Assembly: GCA_023091665.1 (NCBI GenBank)
Contig: JALJCQ010000031.1
Coordinates: 682,001 to 746,000, forward strand
DNA length: 64,000 nucleotides
Origin: Pythium myriotylum
Taxonomy: Eukaryota > Oomycota > Peronosporomycetes > Pythiales > Pythiaceae
Direction: 5' to 3'
Part shown: positions 49,422 through 59,726 of the stretch, in pieces
How positions within the stretch are numbered: the first letter of the stretch is position 1
Layout: every line of letters starts with the position of its first letter
The notes under the pieces: generated by a model
Databases searched by the model: none
What the model saw: only the letters and a program-made list of their open reading frames with translations
Told to the model about the DNA's origin: nothing
Made by a program: the position numbers and the translations under genes

Positions 49422-51350
49422 TTGCTCACTGGTTTTCGCGAGGCAGGCGCAACGTCGACGGCTCTCGGTGTCCTCAACAGGCTTCGCGGCGAAGCGAACC
49501 CTTCGGCTCCTCGTGTCAACCTGGGGTTCTTGACGCCTGTCTTTGATCAACTGGTATCACGCCTCACACCGGACGGCTTTCGGATCAACGGATCGGATGC
49601 CTTGACCACGATGGCTGCCGAGATATCGAAGGCCGACCCCTCCGTGCCCACCGACACGTTCATGATACGGCAGAAGATCGTCAACGATTGCACTCGTCTT
49701 ATGGAGAAGATTGAGAATCTTCGGCCAGACGACGACATCGAGCAGTTCTTGAAAGATCTTGGCGGCGGCGAGCTCGAGTCGCTGTTCGAGCAGGGCTCCC
49801 TCTTTGGTGGCGGCTTCGGCGGCACTATCGCCGGACAGCTAGGCTCATCGGGCGACTCTTCGGCCAGCGCGGCTCCGTCGTCGCAGGCGCGAGGCGGCAA
49901 CTCCGCCCGCAGCCCGAGCCCGGACGCCGCTGTCTCTGGTCGTGTTGCGCCGGCGGGCACGAAGGCACCTACGAAGAAGAAGGCGAAGAAGAACCGAGAG
50001 GGGGCTGCTGTCGCGGCGCAGCCGCAGAGCCAACCTTCACCGGATCCGACTCCCCAGGGCGTCGTGGATCTCACCGACTCGCGTAGATCACCGGTGCCGA
50101 AGAATCAGGGCCGCAAGTCTTCAGCCACTACCGTGGGCCCGTCCGCCGAGCGAGGCGCCAACTACGTCTCTCAGTCGACCTTGAACTCGATGCGCGAGTC
50201 TTATCCGATCTGGGCAGCTGGATGGCCGGAAAGTGGACCGCCTTCGACGTTGTCGGCTGATCAGATCGAGCGACTCGCGTGGCGGTTGGGCTTGTTCCCT
50301 TGCGAAGCCGTGGCCCCGAACTACAACCAAGATACGAAATTCCTCACAGAGGCCAATGCTCGCCTCAATGTCGGCGCTGCTGAGATCACCCTTTGGAATG
50401 CCGCGGCTCGGTGGAAGAAGTTCCTGAAGATGATCCCCAAGCCGATCACCTTCAACTATGCCGACGATCGTTTCGTGGGGCTCTACACTGAGACCATGGC
50501 CTTTTACAGGCTGGTGATTCGCACCTTCTACGAGCGGACGCACTACCTGGTCGTGCCGTCGTCGGTCGATCGTCAGTGGCGCGAGGAGCGCAAGCAGCGG
50601 CACTCGACTACGAAGACTCAAGTCAAGGCCCATTGTCGGCGTCTGTCGAAGTTTCTTGACGACAATCCCGACATCGACGCCGATCTACTATTGGACCCCT
50701 TCTTCCTCATTGCTCCGCCGATTGGCACTGTGTACCTGCTGCCGATGCCCAACGAGACTGTGCTTGCAGCTGCTGATCGTGTCGATCAAGCCGAACCAGA
50801 GCGTGCTTTCTTCTTGCTCAAGCCGGAGGCTCACCCTTCCCACTCGGTGCGCAGCCGTATCTACCACAAGTTCTGGCGCGATTCGCCGTCCAAGAGTGCC
50901 CCGTCGTCTCCGTCGGCGTCGAGCCGTGCGTCAGGGAAGCGGAAGCGCCTCGAGGTCTCCTCCGATGAGGAGGAGAAAGACGGCGTGGAGGAGAGCGACG
51001 ACGATTCGACGACAGATGAGCAGCCACGGCGCACGAAGAGCGCTCCTTCGTCGCCCATGAGCAGCGGCAAGCCGAAGACGTCCAGCGGGGCCACGACCAA
51101 ATCTCAACCTGCCGATACTACGAAGCCGTCGGGTCGCACAGGAGCCGACGCGCCGACCGCTGCTGGCGGTCGCACACCTTCGCCTTCAAGCAGCTTGGCG
51201 CCTCAAGGACCGACCACGCCCGCGTCTGCCAAGCCGTCAGCGGCTCCCTCGAGCCTACTGCCTCCCGCTACCGCTGATGCGCCCCGTGCCGGGTCGACTG
51301 CTGAAGCTTCGAGTACCAGCCCAGGGAAGGCCGCTCCTGCACAGATCTAG
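49422..51350 (+). CDS. E3 antisense accessory protein, C-terminal frame
   Basis: 642 codons, no ATG until codon 64. It differs from the E1 copy at about six residues, mostly in the low-complexity C-terminal tail (for example 'GLYTETM' for 'GLYSETM', and 'ATADAPRAG' for 'TTADSPRVG'). The core blocks 'YERTHYLVVP' (about 50530) and 'DPFFLIAPPIGTVYLLP' (about 50692) are unchanged. The Ser/acidic tail and basic patch are as in E1. It converges on the pol stop at 51668 with 317 bp between. Function not recognised. Confidence 0.85.
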   Translation: MLTGFREAGATSTALGVLNRLRGEANPSAPRVNLGFLTPVFDQLVSRLTPDGFRINGSDALTTMAAEISKADPSVPTDTFMIRQKIVNDCTRLMEKIENLRPDDDIEQFLKDLGGGELESLFEQGSLFGGGFGGTIAGQLGSSGDSSASAAPSSQARGGNSARSPSPDAAVSGRVAPAGTKAPTKKKAKKNREGAAVAAQPQSQPSPDPTPQGVVDLTDSRRSPVPKNQGRKSSATTVGPSAERGANYVSQSTLNSMRESYPIWAAGWPESGPPSTLSADQIERLAWRLGLFPCEAVAPNYNQDTKFLTEANARLNVGAAEITLWNAAARWKKFLKMIPKPITFNYADDRFVGLYTETMAFYRLVIRTFYERTHYLVVPSSVDRQWREERKQRHSTTKTQVKAHCRRLSKFLDDNPDIDADLLLDPFFLIAPPIGTVYLLPMPNETVLAAADRVDQAEPERAFFLLKPEAHPSHSVRSRIYHKFWRDSPSKSAPSSPSASSRASGKRKRLEVSSDEEEKDGVEESDDDSTTDEQPRRTKSAPSSPMSSGKPKTSSGATTKSQPADTTKPSGRTGADAPTAAGGRTPSPSSSLAPQGPTTPASAKPSAAPSSLLPPATADAPRAGSTAEASSTSPGKAAPAQI

Positions 51351-51515
51351 CGCTGTTAGCTTGGTAGCAGTTGAACACCATAGGAAATCGTCTTCGCAGA
51401 TAATCGTGATGATCACTCCGTTTCCCTCTTCTTCACTTGATCCATAGGCAGTCGAACTTGTCACCCTCATCTTTTCACGTCACGTTATACAATATGCATG
51501 TCCACCAAATGGCTT

Positions 51516-51534
51516 GCCGGTGCCTCCCACCGGC
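51516..51534. other. GC-rich hairpin between convergent antisense gene and pol (E3)
   Basis: GCCGGTG-CCTCC-CACCGGC, the same position and sequence as 11762-11780 in E1. Confidence 0.6.
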
Positions 51535-51667
51535 CACAACCTCGCCGCAGTCAGCTAGCCAGGGCAACGACCTGACTAACCCGGGCGTTAGTTACGCCAA
51601 CTCGGAGCCGCACAGCATCGGACGCCGCCTCCTGGACGGCGTTGATCACTGCGCAGCTGACCGAGTA

Positions 51668-54600
51668 CTATTCCTCCTCTTCGACCTCGGTCGCCATCGC
51701 GGCAAAGCGTCCTTCGGCGCGCAGCTGTCGCTCGTACTCTTCGATGAGGCTCGGCGCGTTCATGTCGTCTTCGGCGATCCAGTCTGTCGAGTCCCAGCCG
51801 ACCCACTTCACGTGGTACTCGCGAATAGGCCGCCCTTGGCGAGCAGAGCGTACGTCGCGGTGGCCGATAATCACCTCGACCTCGTAATGTCCTTCGTCGT
51901 TGTCCGGCTCGAGCGAGTCTTCGGGGAGCAGCGCCTCGTCGAAGTCGAGCCGAGCATCAGCTGCGACCTCCAACTCTGTGACGGGGCGGTCTTCGAAGCT
52001 ACGCCACAGCTTCAAGCGCGAGACGTGGACGGTGGGGAGGATACGGTAAGCCGAGCCCTCGATCTCCAGCTTGACCAGGTGCGCGGCCGGTCGCTCTAGC
52101 ACTCTAAATGGCCCGTGCCATAGATGTGCGAGCTTACGCGCGAAACCTGGCTTGACTTGGTCGATGTATACCCACACCTTCGCGCCCGGGACTATCGCGG
52201 ACGTGTCGCCGCGGGCCGCTGACTCGCTCGCCTCTCGACGCTCTTCCATCGCTTCGCGAAGTAGCCGAACCACGTCTTGCCGTGCCTTCTGGTACTGGAT
52301 CTGGACGGCCGATCGCCATCGCCTCGCATCGGCGTGGCCGTCTTGGCCTGCCGTTGGCAGCACAGATTCGAGAGTCGTTCGAGGCTCCCAACCATGTAGC
52401 AGGTAGAATGGCGAGTCGCCGCGGACGCGATCGTGAGCCGAGTTGAGTGCAAACACGAGCCGTTCTGCGTAATCGTCCCAGTCTCTTTGCTGAGGATCGG
52501 ACACATAGAGCTTGACGGCGTGGACGACCGTCTGTACCATTCGCTCCGTCATGCCGTTAGACTGAGGCCGATAGGCGAGCGTAGCACGACTCCTCTGGCC
52601 GATCAATCGATTGAACGCGCGGAAGACGGCCGACATAATTGCCGGCTCGCGGTCGTATCGAATGACTCGGCTCGCACCGAAGCGCCTATACACGCAACGC
52701 TCGTACGACTCCGCCACTTCTTGGGCCTCTCGAGACCGGTTTGCCGATACGATGACGAAGCCCGTATACTGATCCACCCAAATTAAGAGCTCGGTGTTCC
52801 CGCGGTGCGACTTAGGCAATGACGGTACGTGGTCCATGCCGACCACTTCGAATGGCCGAGTCGCGACGATATTCCCCGGCGACGGGACTTGGATCCGCGG
52901 CTGACCCTTGCCGAACTGGCAATCTGGGCACGCAGCCACGTAGTCGCGGACGTCAGCGTACATATTTCTCCAGAATAGATAACGGCGGGCCTTCTCGTAC
53001 ACGCGACTCACCCCTTGGTGGCCGCCGGCCAAGCTGACATGGTAGTGATGCAGGACTTCACGGTGTAGAGTAGACGGCACGACGAGACGGAGGCGCAGCT
53101 CGCGTCGCTCTCGATCCTTCGCCTTCTGGTAGCCGACGTAGTACAGCAAGCCATCGACGACTTCATACGACGTTGCGAGCTTCTCGCACGCCGCGCGCTC
53201 TTGGTCGCTGAGCGCGGCGACGTCGCCCGCGAGGAAGCGCTTGGCGTTGGCGTTCCATCGTTCTTCGTCTTGCGCCGCCGAGATGCGCTCCGCGCGCAGT
53301 CGCTCGACCCACGCCGTGCCGGACTCAACTGTCGGGTCCCGCGAAGTGTCCCACGGGCTTGTGCAGTCATCACGCTGATCAACGCCGAAGTGCGCACCGT
53401 CCGCCCTGGCTATGTTCGCGTCATCATTTATTGCGATACTGGATTCGTCATCATCTGGCCGTGTCGCTCCTTGATGATGCGCACCGCGCCTGGCTATGTC
53501 CCTTGGGTACATCGCTGAATCTTCAACTGACTCTCGAGCCTTGGCGACGCGTCCATCGGTGCCCTTCTCAGCTGTAGCCATCGCGTCAGCAGGCAGACGT
53601 TCGTTGATAGCTGGACGCTCGCGCACTGCTGGACGATCGACGGAATCGTCTGGAGCTTCACTGCCGACTGCTGGAAGATCGAACGCGACTCGCCGGCTCG
53701 GGTCGCTTGTGGACGCCCCGTCGCTCGTATTCCCACGCCACTCTTCACGGTGCTGGCGCGTTGGAACGTCCCGGCTATTCGCCGTACGTGCGCCCGTGCG
53801 CCCCGTCGCTCCGTCAACGTCTTCGTTGATCTCTGTCGACTGTGGCGATGCCGCAGCTCTCTCGACTCCGCTAGTTTCGCCTGTGCGTCGCCGGTGACGC
53901 CCGTGAGCTCGATCACCGCTCCCCGCTTGCCCTTCAGCCTCCTCGTGCTGTCGAGTCGCGTCTTGGCCATGATCGGCGCCCGTGGCAGCACCACCGCGCG
54001 TCACCACGTGGACAGCCGCAGCCGGCTCGTCTTCACTCGGCCTGAGGACTTCAGGGAGGCGGTTCAGCATTCTCACACCGGCATGCTCGGCCGGGTCGAC
54101 GACTCCGCCGGCACAGCGCTGCAGCGCCTTGCCTGTGATGAGGTCGGCGGCCGCATTGAAGTCTCGAGCGACGTGTACGAGGTAAGCCGACTTGAACACG
54201 CTCAGCTTCGCCAGCGCCTCGGCGCGTAGAACCTGGAGCCCTGCTGTACGGCACTCGATGTCACCTCTCAGCTGCTGAATCACGATGCGGGAGTCGCCGC
54301 AGACGATCACATCCTGGACGCCGTGTCGTGTAGCCAGATCCATGGCAGCCATAGCACCTCTGTACTCGGCTTCATTAACCGTTCCGTCGGCGAAGAAACA
54401 CGTCTCGGCGGCGACAATCTTCCACGTCGGCAACGACCACAGGATGGCGCCGCAACTTGCCCCATTCCGCTTCGGCTTCGCCGATCCATCGAAAGACACG
54501 ACCCACGCGGCCTCGTTCTTCGCTAATGACGGCACGGGTAGTCGATGTCGTTCACCCACGACGCGTTTCCTCGGCTGATTATCGCCAAGCATCTCGTCCA

Positions 54601-57600
54601 TCTTGTCCGCAGGGCCCGTGGCGGCTGCGACCAATCCGCTCAAGCCGTCTTCGTCTTTCTTGACCTTCACGATCTCAAGCGTCCATGAACTCAGCACAGT
54701 AGCCCACCGCTCCAAACGACCTTGAAGACCTCTCGCCTTGAACAGCCAACCGAACGTGGAGAATCGCGTCAGCACCTGGATAGCACGGCCACTCAGCATA
54801 TTCGCGGCCCCAGACAGCACGTGGAGCAGAGCAAGAATCTCCTTCTCGGCTGGCGAGAACTTGGCTTCGTGGACTTTCAGCACCCTGCTGAAGAACTTCA
54901 CCGGCATCAGCTTCCCATCGTGTTCCTGCGCCAGTGTGGCAGCGACAGCCCACGGATTCGAGTAAATGATGACCACCGGCTGCTTCTCGGCGTCGAAGTG
55001 CCTCAGGATCGGCGCGTTCGCCAACTTCTGCTGGAGCGCTGCGAAGGCACGTCGAGCAGACGCGAGATGACCGGGTTCTAGCGCATCCTTGGCCAAGTCT
55101 GCCGGGGTAACCTCGTAGAGTGCGGCCGCGTAAACCGCAAAGTGCTCGATAAACTGGTGATAATAGTTCAGAGAGCCCAAATACGACTGAATCCCCTTCA
55201 GAGTCTTAGGAAACTCGAGTTGCAGCAACTCAGAGAGGTTCTTCGGCTTCGCTCTGATGCCTTCCGCAGAAACCACGTGCCCTAGGTAGTCAACACGGCT
55301 CATGCCGAACTCGCTCTTCGGGAGGCTGATCGAAAGCCCCCACTCCTCGCAGGCCTGCAGCAATCTCTCCAGCCGCTCACACATCTGATCCCAAGTCTCG
55401 CCGCCGAACAAGATGTCGTCAATATACGATCTTCGACCTATCGCTGGTCGCGTCTCGGCTCCGGCCGGCTTGCCATCTTCGAACACATCAGCTTCCTTGT
55501 CCTGCAGGTGCTTGGGCGTCAGCTTCAGGTAGCCATAGAGCGCGTTATCAAGAAGCCGTTGATATATCTGGGGAGCGTTTTTCAACCCGAACGGCATCCT
55601 CAGCCACTCAAACAACCCGAAGGGTGTCACGAAAGCCGAAATCGCCCGAGCCCGTGCAGTCATTCGCACAACCCAGAATCCTGACGCCATATCTAGTGAG
55701 CAAAGCCATCGTAGCGAGCCGAGATTTTCCAGTAGGTCATGAACGACCGGCATAGGGTAGACCATCAGCCTAGTGAGGGCGTTCACCATTCTGTAATCGA
55801 TACAGAGGCGGATGTCAACACCGTTCTTCTTGACGACGATCACAATGGGAGACGCCCAAGCCGATGTCGATGGCGCGATAAAGCCCGCCTGGAGAAGTCC
55901 CTTAAGGAGCTCGTAGAGCTTCTCCACGTACTGTGGCGGCACCTTGCGGCACGATTGAGCGATGGGCTTGGCGTCGCCGACGTCTATGTCGCAGACGACG
56001 CCTTTGGCCGGCAACGGCCGAGCATTGCCCTTACCCATGAGGTACGGGCGTCGCCTCCACACCATCTCGCGGACACGCTCGACGTCTTCGGCACTGACAT
56101 CTTCGCCAGCCGCGATCTTGATGTCGGCAGGCGTGATCTCGTCGTCTCCGGCTGGGACCTCTGGGATCATGGCCATTTGGCCGTCGATGTCTTCAGCGCT
56201 GATATCGCCTCCTTCATGCACGTAGACTGCTTCGCTCAGCTCGCCTTGGCTGTCGACGACTTCGGCCGGGGACTTGGCTGCGACAAAGAATATCGCCACC
56301 TTGGCCCAGTCGGACGTCGTCATCTTCGTCGTGACGACACGCTGCCCGGCTCTCGGCTTCGTTGTGACGTCGCCTTGGTCTTCGTCGCCGGATGTCGCAC
56401 CCTCGAGCGTGTCTTCGACGGAGACCTTGAGCTCACTCCTCGAGTCACCCGCCCTCGGCGGCGTCGCCACCGCGGCGTCGGCACGCTTCAAGATCGCGCG
56501 CGGCACCACATACGGGCGTCGTTCGACCGCCGGTGGCTGCGCAGCCCGGATCGCGTCGGCTTCAGCTTGGCGCCGTGCCTCAAGCTCCGGTTCGGGCTCG
56601 GCCTCGTACACGAGGGTGCACCACTCGTCGTACCGCCTCGAGCCCAGAGAGACGTATCCGGAGCGTCGAGGTGCGGCGCCCGAGCTCAGCCAGAGGCCAA
56701 CGATCGTCTGCGTGGGCAAGGTGACCGGCACCGTGAAGATGTTGGTCACCTTGACCCGCGTCGGCAGGCCACGCTCGTTGCACTCGGCAGTCGTGACCCA
56801 GCGTTCGTCGCGGCGGACCCACAGCTTCTTGGAGGCCTTCGGCTTGATCCGCAGGTAATGTGACTCGCCTGGCTGGATCGTCACCTCTCGCTTGACCCTG
56901 ACTTGCTCTGCCTTGTCACTGTAGACGGCTCGGCGGCCCTCAAACTGGACGCGAACTTCGTCCGGCATGAGAGCGACGCCTTCGGCCAAGTCGAGGCGGA
57001 TGCCGGCCGGGGTCATGAAGTCGGTGCCGAGAATCGCCTGAACGTTGCCAAGGCGACCGACCCAGACCTCGGCCTGGTACGCCAGCTCGCCGGCCAGCAC
57101 CACCTTTATCCAGGCCCGGCCTTCGGTGGGATAGCCGGATCCTCCAACACCTTCGCAGCGCAGAGACACACTGGTGACTACCTCGGCTCCGATCTCACGC
57201 GCAAAGTCGGAGTCGAGGATCGAGACCTCAGCGCCCGAGTCCAACAGGACCCGCGCGTTATGGTCGTCGATCTGCGCCCTTACGATGGTTTGGCGATGGG
57301 ACTTCTGGTTGTAGAACCGCCAGTACCCACGCCGCTCACCATGGTGTAGAGTAAGCCGTTGAATAAATGCATGACGTTCGAACTCACGTGGTTGATCAAG
57401 AATCGAGTGTATTTGTTTGTTATGTTGTAGCTGTCTACCGGCTACGAACGCATACACTGCGACCTCGGGTTGCCGCCCGGCGCGTACCAGTCCCCAAACT
57501 GGCGGGCGGCTTAGTTTAACCACTTTTCGACGGCCGCCGGCAAGACGCCAGCGTGATTCGTCGGGTCTAACCACGCCTTGAGGTGGTTTGCGAGCTCCTC

Positions 57601-57796
57601 CAGCGGCCAAGCACCACGATCGTGGACATTGCCGCACCCCTTGCAACGGTGGTAGCAATAGTCGGCGGGATGACCGAGCCGACCGTACAAGTGATACGGC
57701 TCCAACAATCGCGGTCTTGATGGCGCTTCGAGCCGAAGTGCGACCATGGGTGTTGAGGCTTCGACACCTCACCCTTTGGCTTTCCCACCCTGTCAC
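51668..57796 (-). CDS. pol: E3 Pol: protease, RT, two RNase H domains, integrase, chromodomain
   Basis: A 2042-codon open frame. The first codon is GTG and no credible ATG lies near it, so translation from the gag frame is likely; the first ~95 residues overlap the nucleocapsid frame and may not be Pol. Protease D186-S-G-A (Ser for the usual Thr). RT 'YIDD' at 791-794. The first RNase H lacks Asp: 'IIYSNPWAVAA' and 'VLTRFSTFGWL'; only the Glu in 'PAEKEILALL' remains. The second RNase H is complete: 'SFDGSAK' (D1103), 'NEAEYRGAM', 'VCGDSRI' (D1168) and 'FNAAADL'. A spacer of roughly 220 residues of Arg/Asp/Glu/Ala-rich low complexity follows. The integrase has an HHCC finger and D1655, D1715, E1751 (35 residues between the last two). 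A chromodomain-like end ('HYEVEVIIGHRD', 'YHVKWVGWDS') precedes an acidic tail. No internal stop. Confidence 0.95.
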   Translation of the reverse strand: MTGWESQRVRCRSLNTHGRTSARSAIKTAIVGAVSLVRSARSSRRLLLPPLQGVRQCPRSWCLAAGGARKPPQGVVRPDESRWRLAGGRRKVVKLSRPPVWGLVRAGRQPEVAVYAFVAGRQLQHNKQIHSILDQPREFERHAFIQRLTLHHGERRGYWRFYNQKSHRQTIVRAQIDDHNARVLLDSGAEVSILDSDFAREIGAEVVTSVSLRCEGVGGSGYPTEGRAWIKVVLAGELAYQAEVWVGRLGNVQAILGTDFMTPAGIRLDLAEGVALMPDEVRVQFEGRRAVYSDKAEQVRVKREVTIQPGESHYLRIKPKASKKLWVRRDERWVTTAECNERGLPTRVKVTNIFTVPVTLPTQTIVGLWLSSGAAPRRSGYVSLGSRRYDEWCTLVYEAEPEPELEARRQAEADAIRAAQPPAVERRPYVVPRAILKRADAAVATPPRAGDSRSELKVSVEDTLEGATSGDEDQGDVTTKPRAGQRVVTTKMTTSDWAKVAIFFVAAKSPAEVVDSQGELSEAVYVHEGGDISAEDIDGQMAMIPEVPAGDDEITPADIKIAAGEDVSAEDVERVREMVWRRRPYLMGKGNARPLPAKGVVCDIDVGDAKPIAQSCRKVPPQYVEKLYELLKGLLQAGFIAPSTSAWASPIVIVVKKNGVDIRLCIDYRMVNALTRLMVYPMPVVHDLLENLGSLRWLCSLDMASGFWVVRMTARARAISAFVTPFGLFEWLRMPFGLKNAPQIYQRLLDNALYGYLKLTPKHLQDKEADVFEDGKPAGAETRPAIGRRSYIDDILFGGETWDQMCERLERLLQACEEWGLSISLPKSEFGMSRVDYLGHVVSAEGIRAKPKNLSELLQLEFPKTLKGIQSYLGSLNYYHQFIEHFAVYAAALYEVTPADLAKDALEPGHLASARRAFAALQQKLANAPILRHFDAEKQPVVIIYSNPWAVAATLAQEHDGKLMPVKFFSRVLKVHEAKFSPAEKEILALLHVLSGAANMLSGRAIQVLTRFSTFGWLFKARGLQGRLERWATVLSSWTLEIVKVKKDEDGLSGLVAAATGPADKMDEMLGDNQPRKRVVGERHRLPVPSLAKNEAAWVVSFDGSAKPKRNGASCGAILWSLPTWKIVAAETCFFADGTVNEAEYRGAMAAMDLATRHGVQDVIVCGDSRIVIQQLRGDIECRTAGLQVLRAEALAKLSVFKSAYLVHVARDFNAAADLITGKALQRCAGGVVDPAEHAGVRMLNRLPEVLRPSEDEPAAAVHVVTRGGAATGADHGQDATRQHEEAEGQAGSGDRAHGRHRRRTGETSGVERAAASPQSTEINEDVDGATGRTGARTANSRDVPTRQHREEWRGNTSDGASTSDPSRRVAFDLPAVGSEAPDDSVDRPAVRERPAINERLPADAMATAEKGTDGRVAKARESVEDSAMYPRDIARRGAHHQGATRPDDDESSIAINDDANIARADGAHFGVDQRDDCTSPWDTSRDPTVESGTAWVERLRAERISAAQDEERWNANAKRFLAGDVAALSDQERAACEKLATSYEVVDGLLYYVGYQKAKDRERRELRLRLVVPSTLHREVLHHYHVSLAGGHQGVSRVYEKARRYLFWRNMYADVRDYVAACPDCQFGKGQPRIQVPSPGNIVATRPFEVVGMDHVPSLPKSHRGNTELLIWVDQYTGFVIVSANRSREAQEVAESYERCVYRRFGASRVIRYDREPAIMSAVFRAFNRLIGQRSRATLAYRPQSNGMTERMVQTVVHAVKLYVSDPQQRDWDDYAERLVFALNSAHDRVRGDSPFYLLHGWEPRTTLESVLPTAGQDGHADARRWRSAVQIQYQKARQDVVRLLREAMEERREASESAARGDTSAIVPGAKVWVYIDQVKPGFARKLAHLWHGPFRVLERPAAHLVKLEIEGSAYRILPTVHVSRLKLWRSFEDRPVTELEVAADARLDFDEALLPEDSLEPDNDEGHYEVEVIIGHRDVRSARQGRPIREYHVKWVGWDSTDWIAEDDMNAPSLIEEYERQLRAEGRFAAMATEVEEEE

Positions 57797-58610
57797 GACC
57801 TTGAAGGGCGGCGACGAGCTTGGTCAGCGCCTGCACGGACTCGGGCGCCAGCATCGTCGCCAAGCCGGCAGCTTCTGCTGCATCTTCGCCTTCGCCCCCT
57901 ATGCCATCTTCAGCTCCGCTGTCTTCTGACTCGCTGCCATCCGAGCTCGACTCCGACACGCTTGACAGGTCGACTTTGGCAGCTCGACTCGAGGACCCGA
58001 GCAGCTTCGCCAACGCGTTGACGGCGATCGGCCGCTGCTTGGAACCGGCGATGAACGGCTTCGGTTTGCTGTCGCGCTTGTCCGCACGCAACTTGGCTGA
58101 CTCATCGCGCCTCGACCGCTGGTTCTCGCAGCAGCTCCTTCAACGCTTGACGAAGCTGCTCCTCCGTCGTCGGCTTGGCCAGACCGAATTGGCGTGCGAG
58201 CTCGGCGTCTTCACACGTGTCGAGGAAGTGAGTCACGTGGAAGGATGCCGCAGCACCTTCATAGTCGATGCCAGCTTTGATGGCTTGGACGTTGAGTCGG
58301 TACAGGTAGTCGAGGTGCTCTTCGTTCGGCTTCCGGCGCAGCTCGTAGTAGCGCTGGTGAGCCGCGATCGTCTCACCGCAGTACTCGCGCTCGAACCCGA
58401 CTTGAAGCAGCGACCAGTTCGCTCGCGTCTATTTCTTCAGCTGCTTGTACCAGATCTTCGACGCGCCGGTGAGCAGCTCGGGGAACTTCAAGCAGCATTG
58501 GCCATCGGTCATCTCGTCTTGGCGGAACCCGAACTGATGAAGGCCTTGCCGCGATATTCGTCGCGAGACTTGCCGTCGAACGACTTCAGATCGGCACAGG
58601 CCGACTGCCG
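57511..58610 (-). pseudogene. gag: E3 gag core and nucleocapsid, frameshifted and with a nonsense codon
   Basis: The same three frame breaks as E1 (32171-33277). In addition, within the gag core a patch at about 58360-58437 differs from E1 at roughly a dozen positions while the flanks are nearly identical. The patch turns the codon after 'KQLKK' into TAG (58430-58432). Most other changes in the patch are synonymous or conservative, so it looks copied from a diverged relative. Zinc knuckle pieces 'HFGSKRHQDRDCW' and 'GRLGHPADYC' are present in separate frames. Confidence 0.8.
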
Positions 58611-59717
58611 CAGGCGAGTCATGGCGCTAACGCCTGGCGCGACGCACTCGTCGTAGATGTCGGCCAAGTAGTCGGTCGAAGACCAGGCTGCCGGCGACTT
58701 AGCGACTGGAGTCGGCTTCTCGGCCTTGACCTTCGGCTCTGGCTTGACCGTCGGCTTCGCCTCGGCACTGGCGACGGTCGGCGCGGCCGCAGTCGACACT
58801 GACGCAAGTTGAGCAGCGGTCAGCTCGCCTGATGCGACCCTGTCGGCGAAGTCTTGCAGGTAGTTCTCGAGATCCTTGAGCATCTTGTCCTTCAGCATGA
58901 TCTCTTCTTCCATCTGCTTGACTTCTTCCCTGGAGCGTCCGATGACCTGCTCCGCGATCTTCTGCAGCGATTCAGCATCCATGAGCCCGCCACGGTTCGC
59001 ACCGATGGCTTGCTCGAGCTTGCGCTGGGACTGGTGGCGCAGGAACAGCTCGAAGATCGCCTGAGCGCCCGCGATCAGCTTGTCGCGCCGTGTCGCGAGG
59101 ATCTTGGCGTTGTCCAAGATGGTCACGCTGTACCCGGCGGTGTTGAAGACACCGATGATGCCGTGCAACACCTGCTGCTGAGTCTTCATCGACGCGAAGC
59201 CAGGGTCGCGGACATCGGCAGCGGCGCTGACTCGGGTCACCTGGAAGTGCTTGAGACCATCGTGCTTCGACATGATCACCTCGATCATCCGTGCCGGCAC
59301 GGCTGTTGGCCTGGTGGGATCCATCTTCACCGGCACCGAGTTGACGGCACGGGTGATCGGGGTCGCCGGAGCCGTCGCATCGTCGCCGACGTTCAGCTCC
59401 GCGATGTCGCCACTCAGGTCGACGTCTTCCGAGCCAGCGTCGCTGGCGCCGTCCTTGGCTTCTTCGTCGAGGTCTGGGAGGAGGTTGCGGGTGATGGAGT
59501 CACCCGATGTCGACCGTCCTTCGACCACGCTCACGCGTGGGGGCCCTTCGAGATCGACATGTTCTTGGTCACCGTGTTCAGCTGGGGGCCCTCCAGCAGA
59601 ACTCGGTTGCGGCCTAGCTCGTTTCGAGTCTAAGTCACCTGCGGCCGCTTGGACAGGTGACTTCGACCTTGGCGGTCTCTTCGACTTCGATGCCATGTAG
59701 CCACTAGCTCCTGGCAT
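58509..59717 (-). CDS. gag: E3 Gag N-terminal frame
   Basis: 402 residues from the ATG inside the primer-binding site (59717-59715). It is essentially identical to the E1 frame (33169-34377), with one visible residue change ('SAMTRLRQS' against 'SAMTCLRQS'). It has a basic start, an acidic Ser/Pro region, a coiled-coil-like segment, then loss of frame after 'EYRGKAFI'. Confidence 0.8.
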   Translation of the reverse strand: MPGASGYMASKSKRPPRSKSPVQAAAGDLDSKRARPQPSSAGGPPAEHGDQEHVDLEGPPRVSVVEGRSTSGDSITRNLLPDLDEEAKDGASDAGSEDVDLSGDIAELNVGDDATAPATPITRAVNSVPVKMDPTRPTAVPARMIEVIMSKHDGLKHFQVTRVSAAADVRDPGFASMKTQQQVLHGIIGVFNTAGYSVTILDNAKILATRRDKLIAGAQAIFELFLRHQSQRKLEQAIGANRGGLMDAESLQKIAEQVIGRSREEVKQMEEEIMLKDKMLKDLENYLQDFADRVASGELTAAQLASVSTAAAPTVASAEAKPTVKPEPKVKAEKPTPVAKSPAAWSSTDYLADIYDECVAPGVSAMTRLRQSACADLKSFDGKSRDEYRGKAFISSGSAKTR

Positions 59718-59725
59718 ACGCACCA
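59708..59725 (-). other. E3 primer-binding site containing the gag start codon
   Basis: Minus-strand TGGTGCGTATGCCAGGAG, 1 nt after the 5' LTR end, identical to those of E1 and E2. Confidence 0.8.
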
Positions 59726-59726
59726 C

